Shown: positions 21,972 to 33,479 of the stretch, piece by piece | Numbering within the stretch: the first letter of the stretch is position 1 | Layout: each line of letters opens with the position of its first letter | Source: Diorhabda sublineata | Lineage: Eukaryota > Arthropoda > Insecta > Coleoptera > Chrysomelidae | DNA: 64,000 bases | Reading direction: 5' to 3' | NCBI RefSeq assembly: GCF_026230105.1 | Contig: NC_079477.1 | Location: 19,969,001-20,033,000, forward strand | Notes under the pieces: generated by a model | Told to the model about the DNA's origin: nothing | What the model saw: only the letters and a program-made list of their open reading frames with translations | Database searches by the model: none | Translations under genes and position numbers: made by a program

Positions 21972-22719
21972 AATAACCCTTTAATGACAAAGCCTTAATA
22001 TACCAACACATACATACGAATTTCGACTACCTGTTATTATTTGGAATAAAAACAAAGTGATATAAGAACAATTCTAAACCAATTCCAATTATTGCCATAA
22101 ACAGTACTGTCTCAATATGCATGAAAATGATTGGCGGGAAAATTTTGAACTCTTGTCTTTAAACTGAATAGCACGATCTTGTAACATAAAAGTAATTCAA
22201 GGTATCGGACATGCCATGAAATACGTGAAAATGATTAACATAGTTTATTTAGGTCATAAATAACATTCACTTATACAAAATAATGCATGAACTCCTGGGT
22301 TAAACAATGGCGTAAAGTACAGTTATGGCAATAAGAGTTGTGGTAAATCATAGTAATAATGACACAAAATACACTTCGTCGTTGTTGCACTTGAATTGTA
22401 GCCGATGTAGCTTCGGTTTATTGTCCTTCACTACAATTGTGTCATTGTTTCTCTAGCAAGTATATCCTCTTGTCCAGTCACTTCCTTGACTGGCACTTGT
22501 TGCGTTGTTCTTCTGACTGGAGAAAGCAAACAGCGGTACTTCCAGCAACGACATAACCACGCTCTAGCGGCCAAGAGTCGAAATACAATTACGTCGTTGT
22601 TCCACAATGAACTGTATGACTTTGTGATACCATTAAGCAATAAAACTCAATTACTCAAAATTCTATAGTTACGTCATTGCTCTTCTGGAACAGCGAATAA
22701 CAGACAATAACCCTTTAAT
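21972..22719. repeat. 14-bp direct repeats bounding about 720 bp of unknown sequence
   Basis: AATAACCCTTTAAT occurs at 21972-21985 and at 22706-22719. The enclosed 720 bp includes a less AT-rich block (22370-22680) with no recognised coding content. This looks like an insertion with a 14-bp target duplication, but neither end carries a known terminus. Confidence 0.4.
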
Positions 22720-23016
22720 ATGAAAATCGATCAGATATTGATAAATAACTATATACTCGTAAACGATAATAAGGAAAAATCGAAATTACTTTATTCAAAA
22801 ATTAATTCATATCTTATAGCACTTAAATCAAAAACTGTACAAAAACTGAATGTTAATAGAGACAAACCTGAAATATTTCAACGAGAACAAAAAGCTTTCG
22901 TGACAAAACACATAAGACAGAAACAAGCAAACAAATTTCATAAATCCACTCAACTGACAACGGCAAATAAGAATTCCAAAATATTTCAACCCCAACACAT
23001 AAAAAATTACATATAG
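22720..23016 (+). pseudogene. Integrase C-terminal region
   Basis: A 98-codon open frame with LYSKINSYLIALKSKTVQKL then EIFQREQKAFVTKHIRQKQ and a basic Lys/Asn/Thr-rich end. It resembles the part after the integrase core in gypsy-type pol (a helical segment, then a beta-rich binding domain). It overlaps the beginning of env-like sequence, as in that group. Confidence 0.6.
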
Positions 23017-23114
23017 ATAATACAAAACGACCACTTAAACAAACCTATACTTCCCAAAGATAAATTGTTTCGTTTTTATTATTCCAAACTCCTTCAAAAG
23101 TTAGAAAACAATAC

Positions 23115-23730
23115 CGGTTCTAGTTCCAGTTAATCTTGGAATAGCTAAAGTCGAACAATATACACATTATTACGATTTCAATCTTAGAAATCTACAAATT
23201 AGAATTAAAATCTCGTAACATAACCAGACTAATAGTTACTAATAAAGATTATTCTTTCCATGCAACAAACTATCTAAAAATCTTACAATTCACTAAAGAC
23301 AAACTTGAATCAAAATTGAAGAACTTACTTCCACATCATATTATCCGTAAATGAGTATTAATTGACGGTTTAGGCTCAGTATTCAAATCAATAACTGGAA
23401 AACTAGACGCTTATGATTCTCACCGTTCTCAACGTTACGAAAAATTAATTTTCCAGTTGAAATAAATGAAATAAAAATAAATAATATCGAATATGGGAAA
23501 AAAATTCAAAAAATTAATCATAATGAAAAATTAACTTAGCAGACATCCGATTAGACGAACTTTAAGAAATTCGCAGTCAACCGCAGTCAACCCGATTTCC
23601 TACATACCTGATACTTGGACTATTCTTATTTATGGATTTCTCGTAATTGGCAGCTGCTACCTAGTTTATAGCAAATACATCAACAAGATAGACCGATACG
23701 ACGTTCGTCTTCCTCTTTAACCCACCGAAG
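23115..23730 (+). pseudogene. Errantivirus env remnant
   Basis: Plus-strand pieces in shifting frames. A segment NLGIAKVEQYTHYYDFNLR (about 23128-23190) is near the mature N-terminus. A segment around 23300-23440 has a His/Arg/Lys-rich stretch followed by DGLGSVFKSITGKLDA, which corresponds to the region after a protease site. A hydrophobic span near 23610-23670 is followed by a short charged tail and stop. Stops lie at about 23217 and 23352. Seven or more breaks make it nonfunctional. Confidence 0.65.
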
Positions 23731-23750
23731 TCGAATCTATGGGGGGGGGA

Positions 23751-24408
23751 TAATAATAAGTATTTTTAAAAAGCTACTTCGAGCTATCAAATTTATTATT
23801 CATGTTAAAAATGATAATATTTTTCCACCATTCGGATATTTGCATCGGTAGCTGCACTTTGAAAGAAATTAAATCAAATTTGATGCTACCTTCTTTTTCT
23901 TTATCTCGTTTTGCTTTAGTTATATGATTTTCACTATATCCCCATCTCTTCTTTCTCTTTTTTATTTCTTTTTACTAGTATTCACATTTCCTGTGATTGA
24001 ATTATTATATATAGATATTATTACCATTAGTATCACTTTCATTTTTTCATTAATTCCATTAATTGTTACTATTACACTCATTCCCCTTAATTTCCTTAAC
24101 CTCATTATCACATTGCTGACATCATTTTCACACAATATATTCTTACAACTATCTTACATTTTTCCTTATTACGTTAGTATCTAAGTATATGATAATAAGT
24201 TGCCATTTATACATTGCACTTTAGTTTTCCAAATTCCTCATATTCAATCTAAATACCAATAACAAGATTTTTTCTTAATATTCTCCCCACTCACCACTAG
24301 GTGATTCATATATATGCATTATATAACATGTGACATACATCCATACTTGTATTAACCATATTTCAGGTTAGTGGCCTATTTTCGTAACACATTTCTTTCT
24401 AAATAATG
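23751..24408. other. Possible LTR remnant and featureless DNA
   Basis: The sequence directly after the G-run could be the right LTR of the second errantivirus remnant, but no second copy is present to compare. An 86-codon hydrophobic frame at 23924-24184 is T-rich background. Confidence 0.3.
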
Positions 24409-24416
24409 CCTTAACT
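24409..24416. repeat. hAT target duplication CCTTAACT, left copy
   Basis: CCTTAACT here and at 27847-27854 brackets the hAT element exactly. Eight base pairs is the hAT hallmark. Confidence 0.88.
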
Positions 24417-24494
24417 CAGCGATTCTCAACCTTTTTTTTTGTTGCAGCACATATTTAACGATTTCAAAATTTGGCGGCACACAAAGAAAAAGAT

Positions 24495-25512
24495 AAAAAT
24501 TGTGTGTGTCAGCTCCGACGCACGACTGAAGTTTTGCTGGCTTGGGCTTCCTTCATTAATTTTTTTTTAATCTGTAAGCTCGCTGTCTCTTGGCTGGAGT
24601 TTTTGGAGGTTTAAATTTTTTCCTAGTCAAAAAATATAAAAAAAAATTAAATTAGAAAATTTATAAATGCATAATTATAAAAATTTTAGCCGACTTTAAG
24701 AAAATTGATATAAAAACGTTTTTATAAACATTTTTTTAAAATTATTATAATTAATTTTTTATTTAAAATATAATATTATCTTAATAATTAACAAAAATGG
24801 TTATAAAAAGGTAATTATGTCACTAAATCGTTTACATACAATAATAAATAGTACATGAAAATTATTTAAATAAGCTAAAAAATAACTTTTCTAAAGAAAA
24901 TTATATAAAAACATTATAATGAAAAAATATTGTCGATTTTTCTGATAATATCGAATTATTGACTACAGTTGTTAATATTCATAAATTATTTATAAAATAA
25001 ATCATAATAACGTGGAAGAATTTATAGACATCGACAAAAAAATTAATTTTTGGTTAGGTTAGAAATTTTCTATTTTATGTGGATGCGCTCGATATTCATA
25101 TTGGGTTGATTATCTAATTTTATGTGTTATTTTCAAATATATATTTATATGAACTACATCAATAATTATTAAAATATTTAATAAATACAAATTGCACATG
25201 CTCATACATATAATACATGAATTATAACGTACCTTGAAACCACGTGTTTGTTAGATGCTCCGGCAATATCAACTACACCTCTTTCTGCCATAGTTATTTG
25301 AAAATACTTTCAGTTCACTTTAGCGGAGCACATTGATAATAAAACTTCACAATGACAGCAATATAAGTATGTTGACACTGACAAATTAGAAAGTTGCCCA
25401 TCATAGGGTGCGCACCAAAAACGTAACGAGGTCATTCTAAAATAGATTTTACTCCTCACATTTTTCTCATACCGGGCCCCTTATATATGCAAATCAATTC
25501 TTAAGGAGTAAA
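24495..25512 (-). mobile_element. Helentron-like non-autonomous copy A
   Basis: Reading on the minus strand, it starts TTTACTCCTTAAGAATTGAT, passes TATATAAGGGGCCC, then the exon block beginning MAERGV (about 25291-25233), then AT-rich filler, and ends with the hairpin GTGCGTCGGAGCTGAC and an AATTTTT tract. The start and end match copies B, C and D. It lies inside hAT transposon 1. Confidence 0.7.
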
Positions 25513-25629
25513 CAAAGAAAAATTATTTACTTATTACAACACACTGCATAAATAGTTTATGACAAAAACTTTAAATATACGAAATAAACTAATATATACT
25601 ACAATAATAACTAAACGTTTATTAAGGGA

Positions 25630-27478
25630 TTAATTACAAGCTAATAATAAAAATATTTTTAATGCGAAATGTTTTTTGATAATTTCATTTATATTTGGTC
25701 GTAAAAATGACAATGCTCCTCTCATATCGTCTTCTACATTTAACAATCTTGATCTTTTTTTAGTTTTAATGATGGCTAATGCTGAAAATCCGAATTCATA
25801 CAAATTAGATGTGGAAAATTGTAATAATATGTTAAAGCTTTTTTTGGCTATCATTGGATAATCGCATCTGATGTTAAGTGAATTAATTGATTCTTCTGAA
25901 TGTTTTAAAATTAAATCTCTATTATTTGAAAGCAAAATGAGTTCTTCCTCTTCATTCAAAGTTAAGTCAAATACAGAAGTATGCGTTATGAGAAATGGAT
26001 TGCGAACCCAATCAAATTTCTTAATATCTAATTGTTGGAAATAATGAATAATTCTTTCCTCTAATGTTGTCAAATGATCAACAACAATTAATTTAATAGA
26101 TTTATAACTGTCTTTAGGGACTGACTCAAACTTTTCTAAATTGCCTTCCTGAACTTTATTTTTCCATACAGTTATTTGTTTCTTGAATCCCACGAGCTTA
26201 TCGGTTGAGTTTAAGATATTTTCATTAGGCCCTTGCATACTTGAATTGATGTTGTTAAAAATAACAAAAATGTCTTATAAGTAAGCCAGTTTAGTACACC
26301 ATATTTTATCTTCTAACAAATGAATAAACTTATAATTTTTATTTTGTTCAAAAAATATTTTCATTTCGTCTTTTAATTTCAGCACACGAGATATAACTTT
26401 TCCTCTGGACAACCATCTTACTTCTGTATGGAGTAACAAGGATTCGTACTTGGCTTCCATATCTTGGCATAATTTACTAAATAATCTACTTTTTAATGGT
26501 CTTGATTTGATATAATTAAGCATTTTAACACATTGTTCCAGAACTATTTTCAAATCTGATGGCAAAAATTTTGAAACAAGTGCTTCTCGATGCAAAAAAC
26601 AATGGGTAACTAATATATCCTCATTCAGTTCTTTAACATGTGCTAAAAATCCTTTTAGATGTCCAGTCATAGCTGGATCACCATCTGTGCAAATGCCAAT
26701 ACATGACTTCCAAGAAACTTATAATATGAACTAATTACTTGAAAAATATGTTTACCAGTTGTAAAATCAGGTAACTCCCGACAACATAAAAATTGATTAA
26801 TTATATCATTTTCGTGAATAAATCTAACGAATGCAATTAATTGAGCATTTCCTGTAATATCTGTTGTTTCAAATTTGCAAGAGTTTTTGCAGTATTTTGC
26901 TCAATATTTTCTGACATATCTTTAATTCTGCGATGGATTGTATCATTTAAAAGTGGTATTTTGCAAATATCAATATCAGCTGATCCAGCAATCACTGTTT
27001 TTACAATTTTGCGATAAACAGGTAATATAATTTCTTTAGCCAAATTGTGAGGTTTTAAGTTAACAGCAATCAATTCAGCTATTTCGTAAGAAACTACTTG
27101 AGCCTTTTCAGACACACATACTTATTTTTCAAAAACTTTTACTTGCTTAATTTTTGATGATAAAGACCTTTCAAAGTAGCTTTTATCTTTTGTTGAAAGC
27201 GAAGGATGATTAGTCACCAAGTGACGTTGGAGTTTGCTAGGAACCATAGCACTATTTGATAATTTAAAACCACATATCACACACTCAGGAACAACAATGT
27301 CATTTTCCATTGTAGAGGTAAATCCAAATTTCAAAAAATTATCATGATATTTCCGATGGATAACGTATTTTTTTGAGCAAGAAGTATTTTTACTTGTGCC
27401 GGGGGTTGGCTCATACGGGGGATAGGTGTACTGCAAAGTTAATGAGCTTACAAATTTATAAATTGACACTACATGCAA
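25630..27478 (-). pseudogene. hAT transposase, ZBED5/FAM200-like
   Basis: Four open pieces in order on the minus strand. 27478-27122 has a BED-type zinc finger: CVICGFKLSNSAM, LQRHLVTNHP. 27115-26837 has AELIAVNLKPHNLAKEIILP and IHRRIKDMSENIE. 26670-26275 has MTGHLKGFLAHVKEL, THCFLHREALVSK and LLLHTEVRWLSRGKVISRVL. 26238-25630 has FQQLDIKKFDWVRNPFL and a C-terminal block ending FGFSALAIIKTKKRSRLL, a version of the hAT dimerisation region. This matches a transposase of roughly 600 residues with three frame breaks. It would cut at the CAG...CTG termini if intact. Confidence 0.85.
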
Positions 27479-27854
27479 ATAAATTAATATTAAATCGAAT
27501 CACATACATTTGCCAATTGTAAAGATAGAAAAGGTGCAGTAACTACTATGCCACACCTTGTGAATCCCAACTATCACCAAAACAATACGTTTTGTACGCA
27601 GAAGTGGCAAGTGTGCGCCGACTTGAGACATATTCCTATTGTTTTCACGCCGCTTCATCATAATTTGGCACTAAGAAAAAACGCGTTGCAAAGCAAATAA
27701 TAAAATAATTTATTTTTTTGTGGATTTAAATATATATTGATATTTTTCTTTTTAAATGATATAATTTAATAATATTAACATTATTATATATTTTCAAAAT
27801 TTGGAGGCACACAAAAGTGCCGCGGCACACTGGTTGAGAATCACTGCCTTAACT

Positions 27855-28918
27855 GATTCCAAAGAAGATTCAAATAAAGAGTAATCTAAATGTAGGTATA
27901 CCGTATTCAATCAACAAATCCATTGCATCTTCGTTGCTTCCCTTTACTTATATTAAACGCAAATTTCGTATCGCTAGAAATATCTTTAAATTAAATTGCC
28001 CCTGGATAGAAGTTTAATCGGGTATAATTACAGAGTCGACCTTTTGACTCATAGCCTTCTGTCTGATTCCCACATTTACATCCATGAGTGTCGAATTTAG
28101 GGGTTTGTTTCAAGAGAATAATAATGAGTTTGTAATTTATCAAATTATTTAGAGATACGTGTGAACCGCAACTGATTGATCTGCTCTTCTGGAAACTTTA
28201 TTTCTAATTTATCTCTGCTACAACTATTGTTAATGAAGACAAAGGAGAAGATACCACTTTAGTAGCTAAAGCTCTAAGAATAACGAGATGGGAAAAATTG
28301 GTTTTAAACTTATATTATTCCTGTAATCCGCACATTATGAATATTTAGATCAGTTGTTGGATTCAGATAAAAGTTTTGTTTTTGTTTTTGTTTTTTTTTG
28401 GTTTGTGGGATTTTTGAAAGCAGTTTTCGCTTTTGTTTTCTATTGATCTAGAGTACTACTTAAACGAACTGAAATTGATCTAACTGTTTTAAAGTGTCTC
28501 AACACTATCTTGAAGGATTTTCAATAAATAATAGTCATCGCACCTTTATATTGAAAATACCATTGAAAGTTTTCTCCAGGATATCCATTTCCAGAAAATT
28601 CCTTCTACTCTGTCAATTTCATCGACCTCAAGCACAAGGACATTTATATTAATTTGGATTTGGAGTCTTGGATTTGGGTAATACAATATTCTGTTCAAAT
28701 TAGGTACCATTAACCACTGGTCACTAGCCGCTTCTGGATATACTAGTATATATTTAATATAGATTCCTTTGTACTGTCAAACACAGCAAATAAATGTACT
28801 ACTTTCTAACATTATAATAACGTATTCTACTGCGTATCGAAATTTTAGTAATAAGCTCCTGAATATTTTCGCAGTAAAAATTCTTCATCGGTTCAATAGA
28901 AACTAATGATTTTTGGCG
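27855..28918. other. Nothing recognised
   Basis: AT-rich spacer. A TTTTTG-type low-complexity run lies at 28376-28402. A 74-codon minus frame at 28799-29023 overlaps the start of Helentron-like copy B and has no motif. Confidence 0.4.
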
Positions 28919-28943
28919 TTTACTCCTTAAGAATCGATTTGCA

Positions 28944-28950
28944 TATATAA
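28944..28950 (+). promoter_or_regulatory. TATA box of the Helentron-like family
   Basis: TATATAAG about 25 bp inside the 5' end, followed by GGGGCC. It is kept in all four copies, 285 bp before the exon ATG in copy B. Confidence 0.55.
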
Positions 28951-29234
28951 GGGGCCTGGTATGAGAAAAATGTGAGGAGTAAAATCTATCGATGAATGAC
29001 CTCGTTACGTTTTTGGTGCGCACCCTATGATGCGCAACTTTCTAATTTGGTTGTGAGTGTATACTGCAAAGCGACTATACCTATATGTTATTGGGTTTGT
29101 TTATTTCTATCAGTGTCGACATACTTATATTGCTGTTTTTATTATAAATATCAATAATTAATATTGTTGTTGTGAAGTTTTAATTTTTATCATTGTGTTC
29201 CGCTAAAGTGAACTGAAAGTATTTTCAAATAACT

Positions 29235-29293
29235 ATGGCAGAAAGAGGTGTAGATGATATTGCCGGAACATCTAACAAACACGTGGTTGCAAG
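29235..29293 (+). CDS. First exon of the Helentron-like element
   Basis: ATG followed by codons for MAERGVDDIAGTSNKHVVAR, ending AAG just before GTACGT, a good splice donor. The reverse-oriented copies keep the same frame (MAERGVVDIAGASNKHVVSR in A, MAERGVNDIAGTSNKHVVAN in C and D). C and D have lost the donor consensus (AATTACGTT). The peptide itself was not recognised. It is probably the N-terminus of the parent's protein. Confidence 0.5.
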
Positions 29294-29412
29294 GTACGTT
29301 ATAATTAATGGATTATATGTATGAGCATGTGCAATTTGTATTTATTAAATATTTTAATAATTATCGATGTAGTTCATATAAATATATATAATACCATTTA
29401 CTGCCGCTCGTA

Positions 29413-29673
29413 CTGAGGAGTGGCGATTTTAATGTCCATTTTAACAAAGATGATGGATTGACATTAATAAAGTTTTTAAAATCTGAATTGAATTTAGATA
29501 TTGTTTCTGATAGAGCAATGGGGACAACGAGGTATGGTACAACCATTGATGCGGTATTTTCAAGATTCGTGAACCACGTATCTACGAACGTCCATGTGTC
29601 TTATTTTAGTTACCATAAACCACTTGTCACTGTAATTAATAATGCAGACAATGTTGATTTAATTAATATTTAA
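29413..29673 (+). pseudogene. EEP endonuclease domain, C-terminal part
   Basis: An open frame reading RSGDFNVHFNKDDGLTLIK, then GTTRYGTTIDAVFSR, then VSYFSYHKPLVTVI and a stop at 29673. GDFN, the TT-x-YG-TTIDxVF block and the final S-x-H (here SYH) are the late motifs of apurinic-type endonucleases, as in LINEs and in Helentrons. Close similarity to the C-terminal endonuclease of insect PIF1-like Helentron proteins is from memory. The first catalytic motifs are absent, so it is a fragment. Confidence 0.65.
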
Positions 29674-29967
29674 AAAAAATGATAATAGTCTGATAATAAT
29701 AATTACATAATTTATCAACATTCCTAATGATATATTTATGCACATCTGAAATTGACTATTGTAAAAAGTTTAATGTAAAATATTTCGTCGATTAGTTATA
29801 ATAAATGTATATGAAATGAGTAAATTGAAAAAATATATATTTATATATGTATATTATTTTCATTAATTAACAAATTTACCCTTTTATACAGTATCAATAG
29901 TTTTTAAGTTAAATAAACTCTATTTGCGTCTGGTTAGACTATCGAACTTAAGGAGTAAACTCCAGTC

Positions 29968-29987
29968 GTGCGTCGGAGCTGACCCAC
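29968..29987 (+). other. Terminal hairpin of the Helentron-like family
   Basis: GTGCGTC, loop GGAGCT, GACCCAC can form a seven-pair stem with one mismatch. The other copies read GAC(A/C)CAC at the same place. A T-rich run follows. A 3'-terminal hairpin is a Helitron/Helentron feature. Confidence 0.55.
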
Positions 29988-30000
29988 ACAATTTTTTTTT

Positions 30001-30329
30001 AATTTATTATAATATTGAAAACATGTTCAAATTATACATAGGTTTCGTGCAAAATATCCGGCCAAAAATAATTTTTATTATTATTTAACAAATGATGAAG
30101 ATAAGTTGAAAAAAGTAAATATATAATTATGAACTACTTTTTTATGTTATTAAACCATTTAAATAAATAATTATTATACGTTACTATATAGAAATATTCA
30201 CAAAACAAGAAACTCTTTCAATTGTTCATGAATATCCAGTCAAATACAAATGACAAATTTTATGTATAGAAAATTTATATAAATGGAACAAAAAAACTGC
30301 TTAGTAATATTACAACTATTAAAAGGTAT
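30001..30329. other. Nothing recognised
   Basis: AT-rich DNA between Helentron-like copy B and the Tc1-like remnant. Confidence 0.4.
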
Positions 30330-30900
30330 ACACGCATTAATACTTGATAGCCATACAATCTGCAGCAATCACAGCAGCACATCTTTTGAGCACTAATTCT
30401 TTTGTCATTTTTCTTTCTTCTTCCACAAAGTCGCTTTACTGGCAGAGTTTTCAATTTCTACTCCTAATTTTAAGTCTTGCCATAAATGTTTTATCAGATT
30501 TACGTCGGGAGATTAACTCGACCACCCTGAAACTCTGTTTTTTTTTTTGGGGCTAGATGCCTGCTTAAGAAACTTTGATCGATAATTCGAAACGTTATCC
30601 TTTTGGAAAATTTCTTAGCATATTCAGGGAAACCTAAAGCAATATTACATCCAATATTATATCTCTAAAATTAATAGGATTCATGAAGATTGAGCCAACA
30701 CATTTCTAGGAACTCCAAAGCATAATGTTACTACTGCCGTGTTTCGCAGTTGGTATCTGAGAGTGTGATCCGTATCTTGCAACCTTTGGTTTTCAAACGT
30801 TTCTTCTACTATCACGTCGGAAACATGCCATTTGGTCTATTGCGTTCATCTTTAAACAGTTTGAATATTCTTCTGTTTACGGATTGTGGTTCAGTAGTCG
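30330..30900 (-). pseudogene. Tc1-like transposase remnant
   Basis: Minus strand: KHGSSNIMLW (about 30735) matches the conserved region before the second catalytic Asp. Further on it reads a VNL-I-HLW-DLK-like block (about 30510-30470) and LKRCAAVIAADCMAIKY with a stop (about 30395-30340), the usual Tc1 C-terminus. Several frameshifts are present. No terminal repeats were found. Confidence 0.55.
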
Positions 30901-31961
30901 CTTTTCTTTTATTCTATTCTAATAATTAAGTTTTAAAAGATATTGATTCGTCTCACTCCATTCGAAAAATTCCGTAAGATTTGAGCTCTATTTATTTATA
31001 CCATAAAAGTGTTAGAATCGAAGTTAATTTAGTGAAATTATATCATCAATATCCTTCTTTATATTCATTGTTCTACAGCTGCCAGGTTGGTGTTCAACTC
31101 AACCAGTACACCATCATCTCATTAAGTTTAACTCCAACAACTGGGAACTTAGTTGAGTGCTGCAATCATACCGGCTTTCCATAGATAAGTCCCAGTCTTA
31201 TCTTTTATATTTGAAATCTGAGTTGTTTTTAATTTATAACTTTAACAAAGTTAAATTATTCTGAAGTATACATCTATGAAATGCATGGTTTGAGAATGTA
31301 TCATCCTATCATAAATAGTCATCAAAGATGAAAGGCCAAAAATTACCATATTTTCGAAAGTGTATCGTTGACACGATCTCTGTATATTCTTATAGATAAT
31401 TTTCAACATCTGATGGTTGGTTCTATGTGGAATATTACTTCGATTAAAATTGTTATGACCCGAAACAATTGATACGAAAGTAAGTATATACTACCTAAAA
31501 CCGACTAAAAAACTATTTTAATATATTGCCTCTGTTTTTTTCCCCAGTGTACAGTGTATAAACCATTAGATATTACTGCATGGGGGTTGGTCTTCCTTCT
31601 GATAGCTGGGGCTGCTCCTTGTCTTCTTATATCTATACAACATCTTATTAAAAAGGGAGTAACGTTTTGAGATCTAATAAGTATAATCAGAAGCATCCTG
31701 ATACTATTTAACTAAAATTATTCTCGATATCCTGAAATTGCACTAGAAAGTATATATGAAATCGAGAAGTTAGTACTGAACTGAAGTTTTCACATAAGCT
31801 TAACTTTAAGGAATTCCTAAGAATTGAAAGTATATAAGCTACTCAATAGCATTTGAAAACTTTATGAAAATTATTATAATTTTGTTGTGGATCAATATTT
31901 AATAGTTTGTGTCAATATTTAAGTAAGAAGAGAATACTCTCAAATTTAAAAAAATCCATTA

Positions 31962-31963
<2 letters not shown>
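30901..31963. other. Nothing recognised
   Basis: AT-rich DNA with chance short frames. The 63-codon minus frame at 31505-31696 has no clear family. Confidence 0.4.

Positions 31964-32019
<56 letters not shown>
31964..32019. repeat. (TA)n microsatellite
   Basis: 56 bp of pure TA repeat. Confidence 0.95.
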
Positions 32020-32021
<2 letters not shown>

Positions 32022-33479
32022 CAATGCTAATGGTATAAAGCAAATCGTTGACACATCATACTTGTGTATTCGGTACATACCGAAAATTTGCCATAATTTC
32101 AGAGTAACTTGGAGAAATTAAGGAAGCCAACCCTCCATCAAACGTAGCTCTTCTGATTAGGAGAAAAGGGGCACAAAGAACTATTCAAAGACCTTTTCAC
32201 CTTTTGTTTTGTTAAGCTTTACATCCAAAGCAGCGTTTTCGTAAAAGAACGAAATTACACAATAGATTTTGCCAACTATTACCTTCAAAGAGAGAAAAAC
32301 ATTTTACTGAACTAGTACACACTATAAAAAACAAATCTTCTATACTACAGTTTGTAGTTTTTTATCAAATTTCTAATGAATCGACGACTAAAAATATCGG
32401 ATAAATATGTAGCAGCAGATGCATCTTGGAAACGATACAATAGAAAATCTGGAAAACATTTTTGTTTAAAAAATATTTGAAAGGTATTTGCAAACATAAT
32501 CCATTAAATGCAATTTAAAATATTTGACAGCTCACCAAAGTATCAAATACTTATAAAACTTATTTCTATCAGTGATACTGATATCCAAATTCAAATTCTA
32601 GTTTTCACTCTTTGATTGCTTCAACTGATATTGATATTGATATATGGGAAAAATTTGTTAATATATTTATAATCGATCAGAGCATCTGTGTATTTTATTT
32701 AAATCCTAATCCCTTCACACACTAATCTGTTCATTTTCACATCTGACAATTGAATGTTGATCTTAATATTTTATTCCATTTCGGTAAACTGCAACCCATA
32801 TTTCGACACATATATTTTGGTTTCTTTGCAAGTCTCTTCTTTAAGATCACCAGGAAAAGTAGCTATGGTAGCACTAGAAATGAAATTGACTACATCCTCT
32901 AAACACAATGATCGATAGTCACATTTAAATACAACAAATTATAAAAAAAAAGGAATTGGATATGGAAAAATGGATTCACGAAAACAAAAGTATGAAACGA
33001 AAATAGAATGAAGAATACCGGACAATAATCTGTTGGATAATGGACACATGGACGAAACAAATGGATTAACGACTGATACTCTAATGTCAGTGGATAAGTA
33101 AGTACTAAAGATGAAAAAAGAGAAGGATATACCAAGATACAAGAGACTTCACAAACAACAGTTTTATATCACAGAAGAAAAGAAAATCAATAGAATTTAT
33201 AGAGATAAATAAAACTTATATTGAGGAGTGTGAAGGATGAATATAAGAAAAAATATGAAATTTTCAAAATAAGACTTGGAAAAAAAATATGCGAATTATT
33301 ACTATAAGAAATGTTCACGGAATAGAAACTCTCCAGATAACTCAAGAATTGATACTATTGCTACTACTAAAAAACTTAAACATAGCATGAAATAAAGACC
33401 ATGTGATGAAATTCTCAGACAAGAACCAATGGAAATAAAAAACGTTAATAGAGACATACAATCAGTAATTAATTTCAAG
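32020..33479. other. Mostly featureless; possible LINE 5' part after 32900
   Basis: Purine-rich plus strand from about 32900 could be decayed LINE sequence continuous with 33480-34350, but no motif survives. Confidence 0.3.

Larger units (their letters stand above)
22720..23750 (+). mobile_element. Second errantivirus-like remnant: pol tail, env, purine tract
   Basis: In order: an integrase C-terminal region (22720-23016 and slightly beyond), the start of env near 23115, the middle of env near 23360-23460, a membrane anchor near 23605-23720 with a stop, and a run of nine G plus A at 23741-23750 where the purine tract should be. The content differs from the element at 17306, which carries only the end of env. 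It could be the right half of the integrase scrap at 16570-16800. Following LTR sequence was not recognised with certainty. Confidence 0.7.
24417..27846 (-). mobile_element. hAT transposon 1 (ZBED5-like transposase)
   Basis: Begins CAGCGATTCTCAACC and ends GGTTGAGAATCACTG, a 15-bp inverted terminus with one mismatch. The subterminal TTTCAAAATTTGG(C/A)GGCACAC is also inverted-shared. An 8-bp duplication flanks it. The transposase lies on the minus strand (25630-27478) in broken frames. A Helentron-like copy (24495-25512) has inserted between the left terminus and the transposase, so about 2.4 kb is hAT proper. Confidence 0.9.
28919..30000 (+). mobile_element. Helentron-like copy B with endonuclease tail
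   Basis: Starts TTTACTCCTTAAGAATCG and ends with CTTAAGGAGTAAACTCC, the hairpin GTGCGTCGGAGCTGAC and an AATTTTTTTT tract. The two internal TTTACTCCTTAAG motifs are inverted relative to each other, like the subterminal inverted repeats of Helentrons. Inside are a TATA box, a first exon starting MAERGV and the C-terminal end of an endonuclease domain (29413-29673). The replication-initiator and helicase coding regions are missing. It is the most informative of four copies, because the endonuclease suggests a parent of the Helentron (PIF1 helicase plus endonuclease) type. Confidence 0.7.

Noticed and set aside
23924..24184. 86-codon hydrophobic frame resembling a membrane protein
   Set aside because: T-rich background with no motif, no homologue recognised and low-complexity composition.
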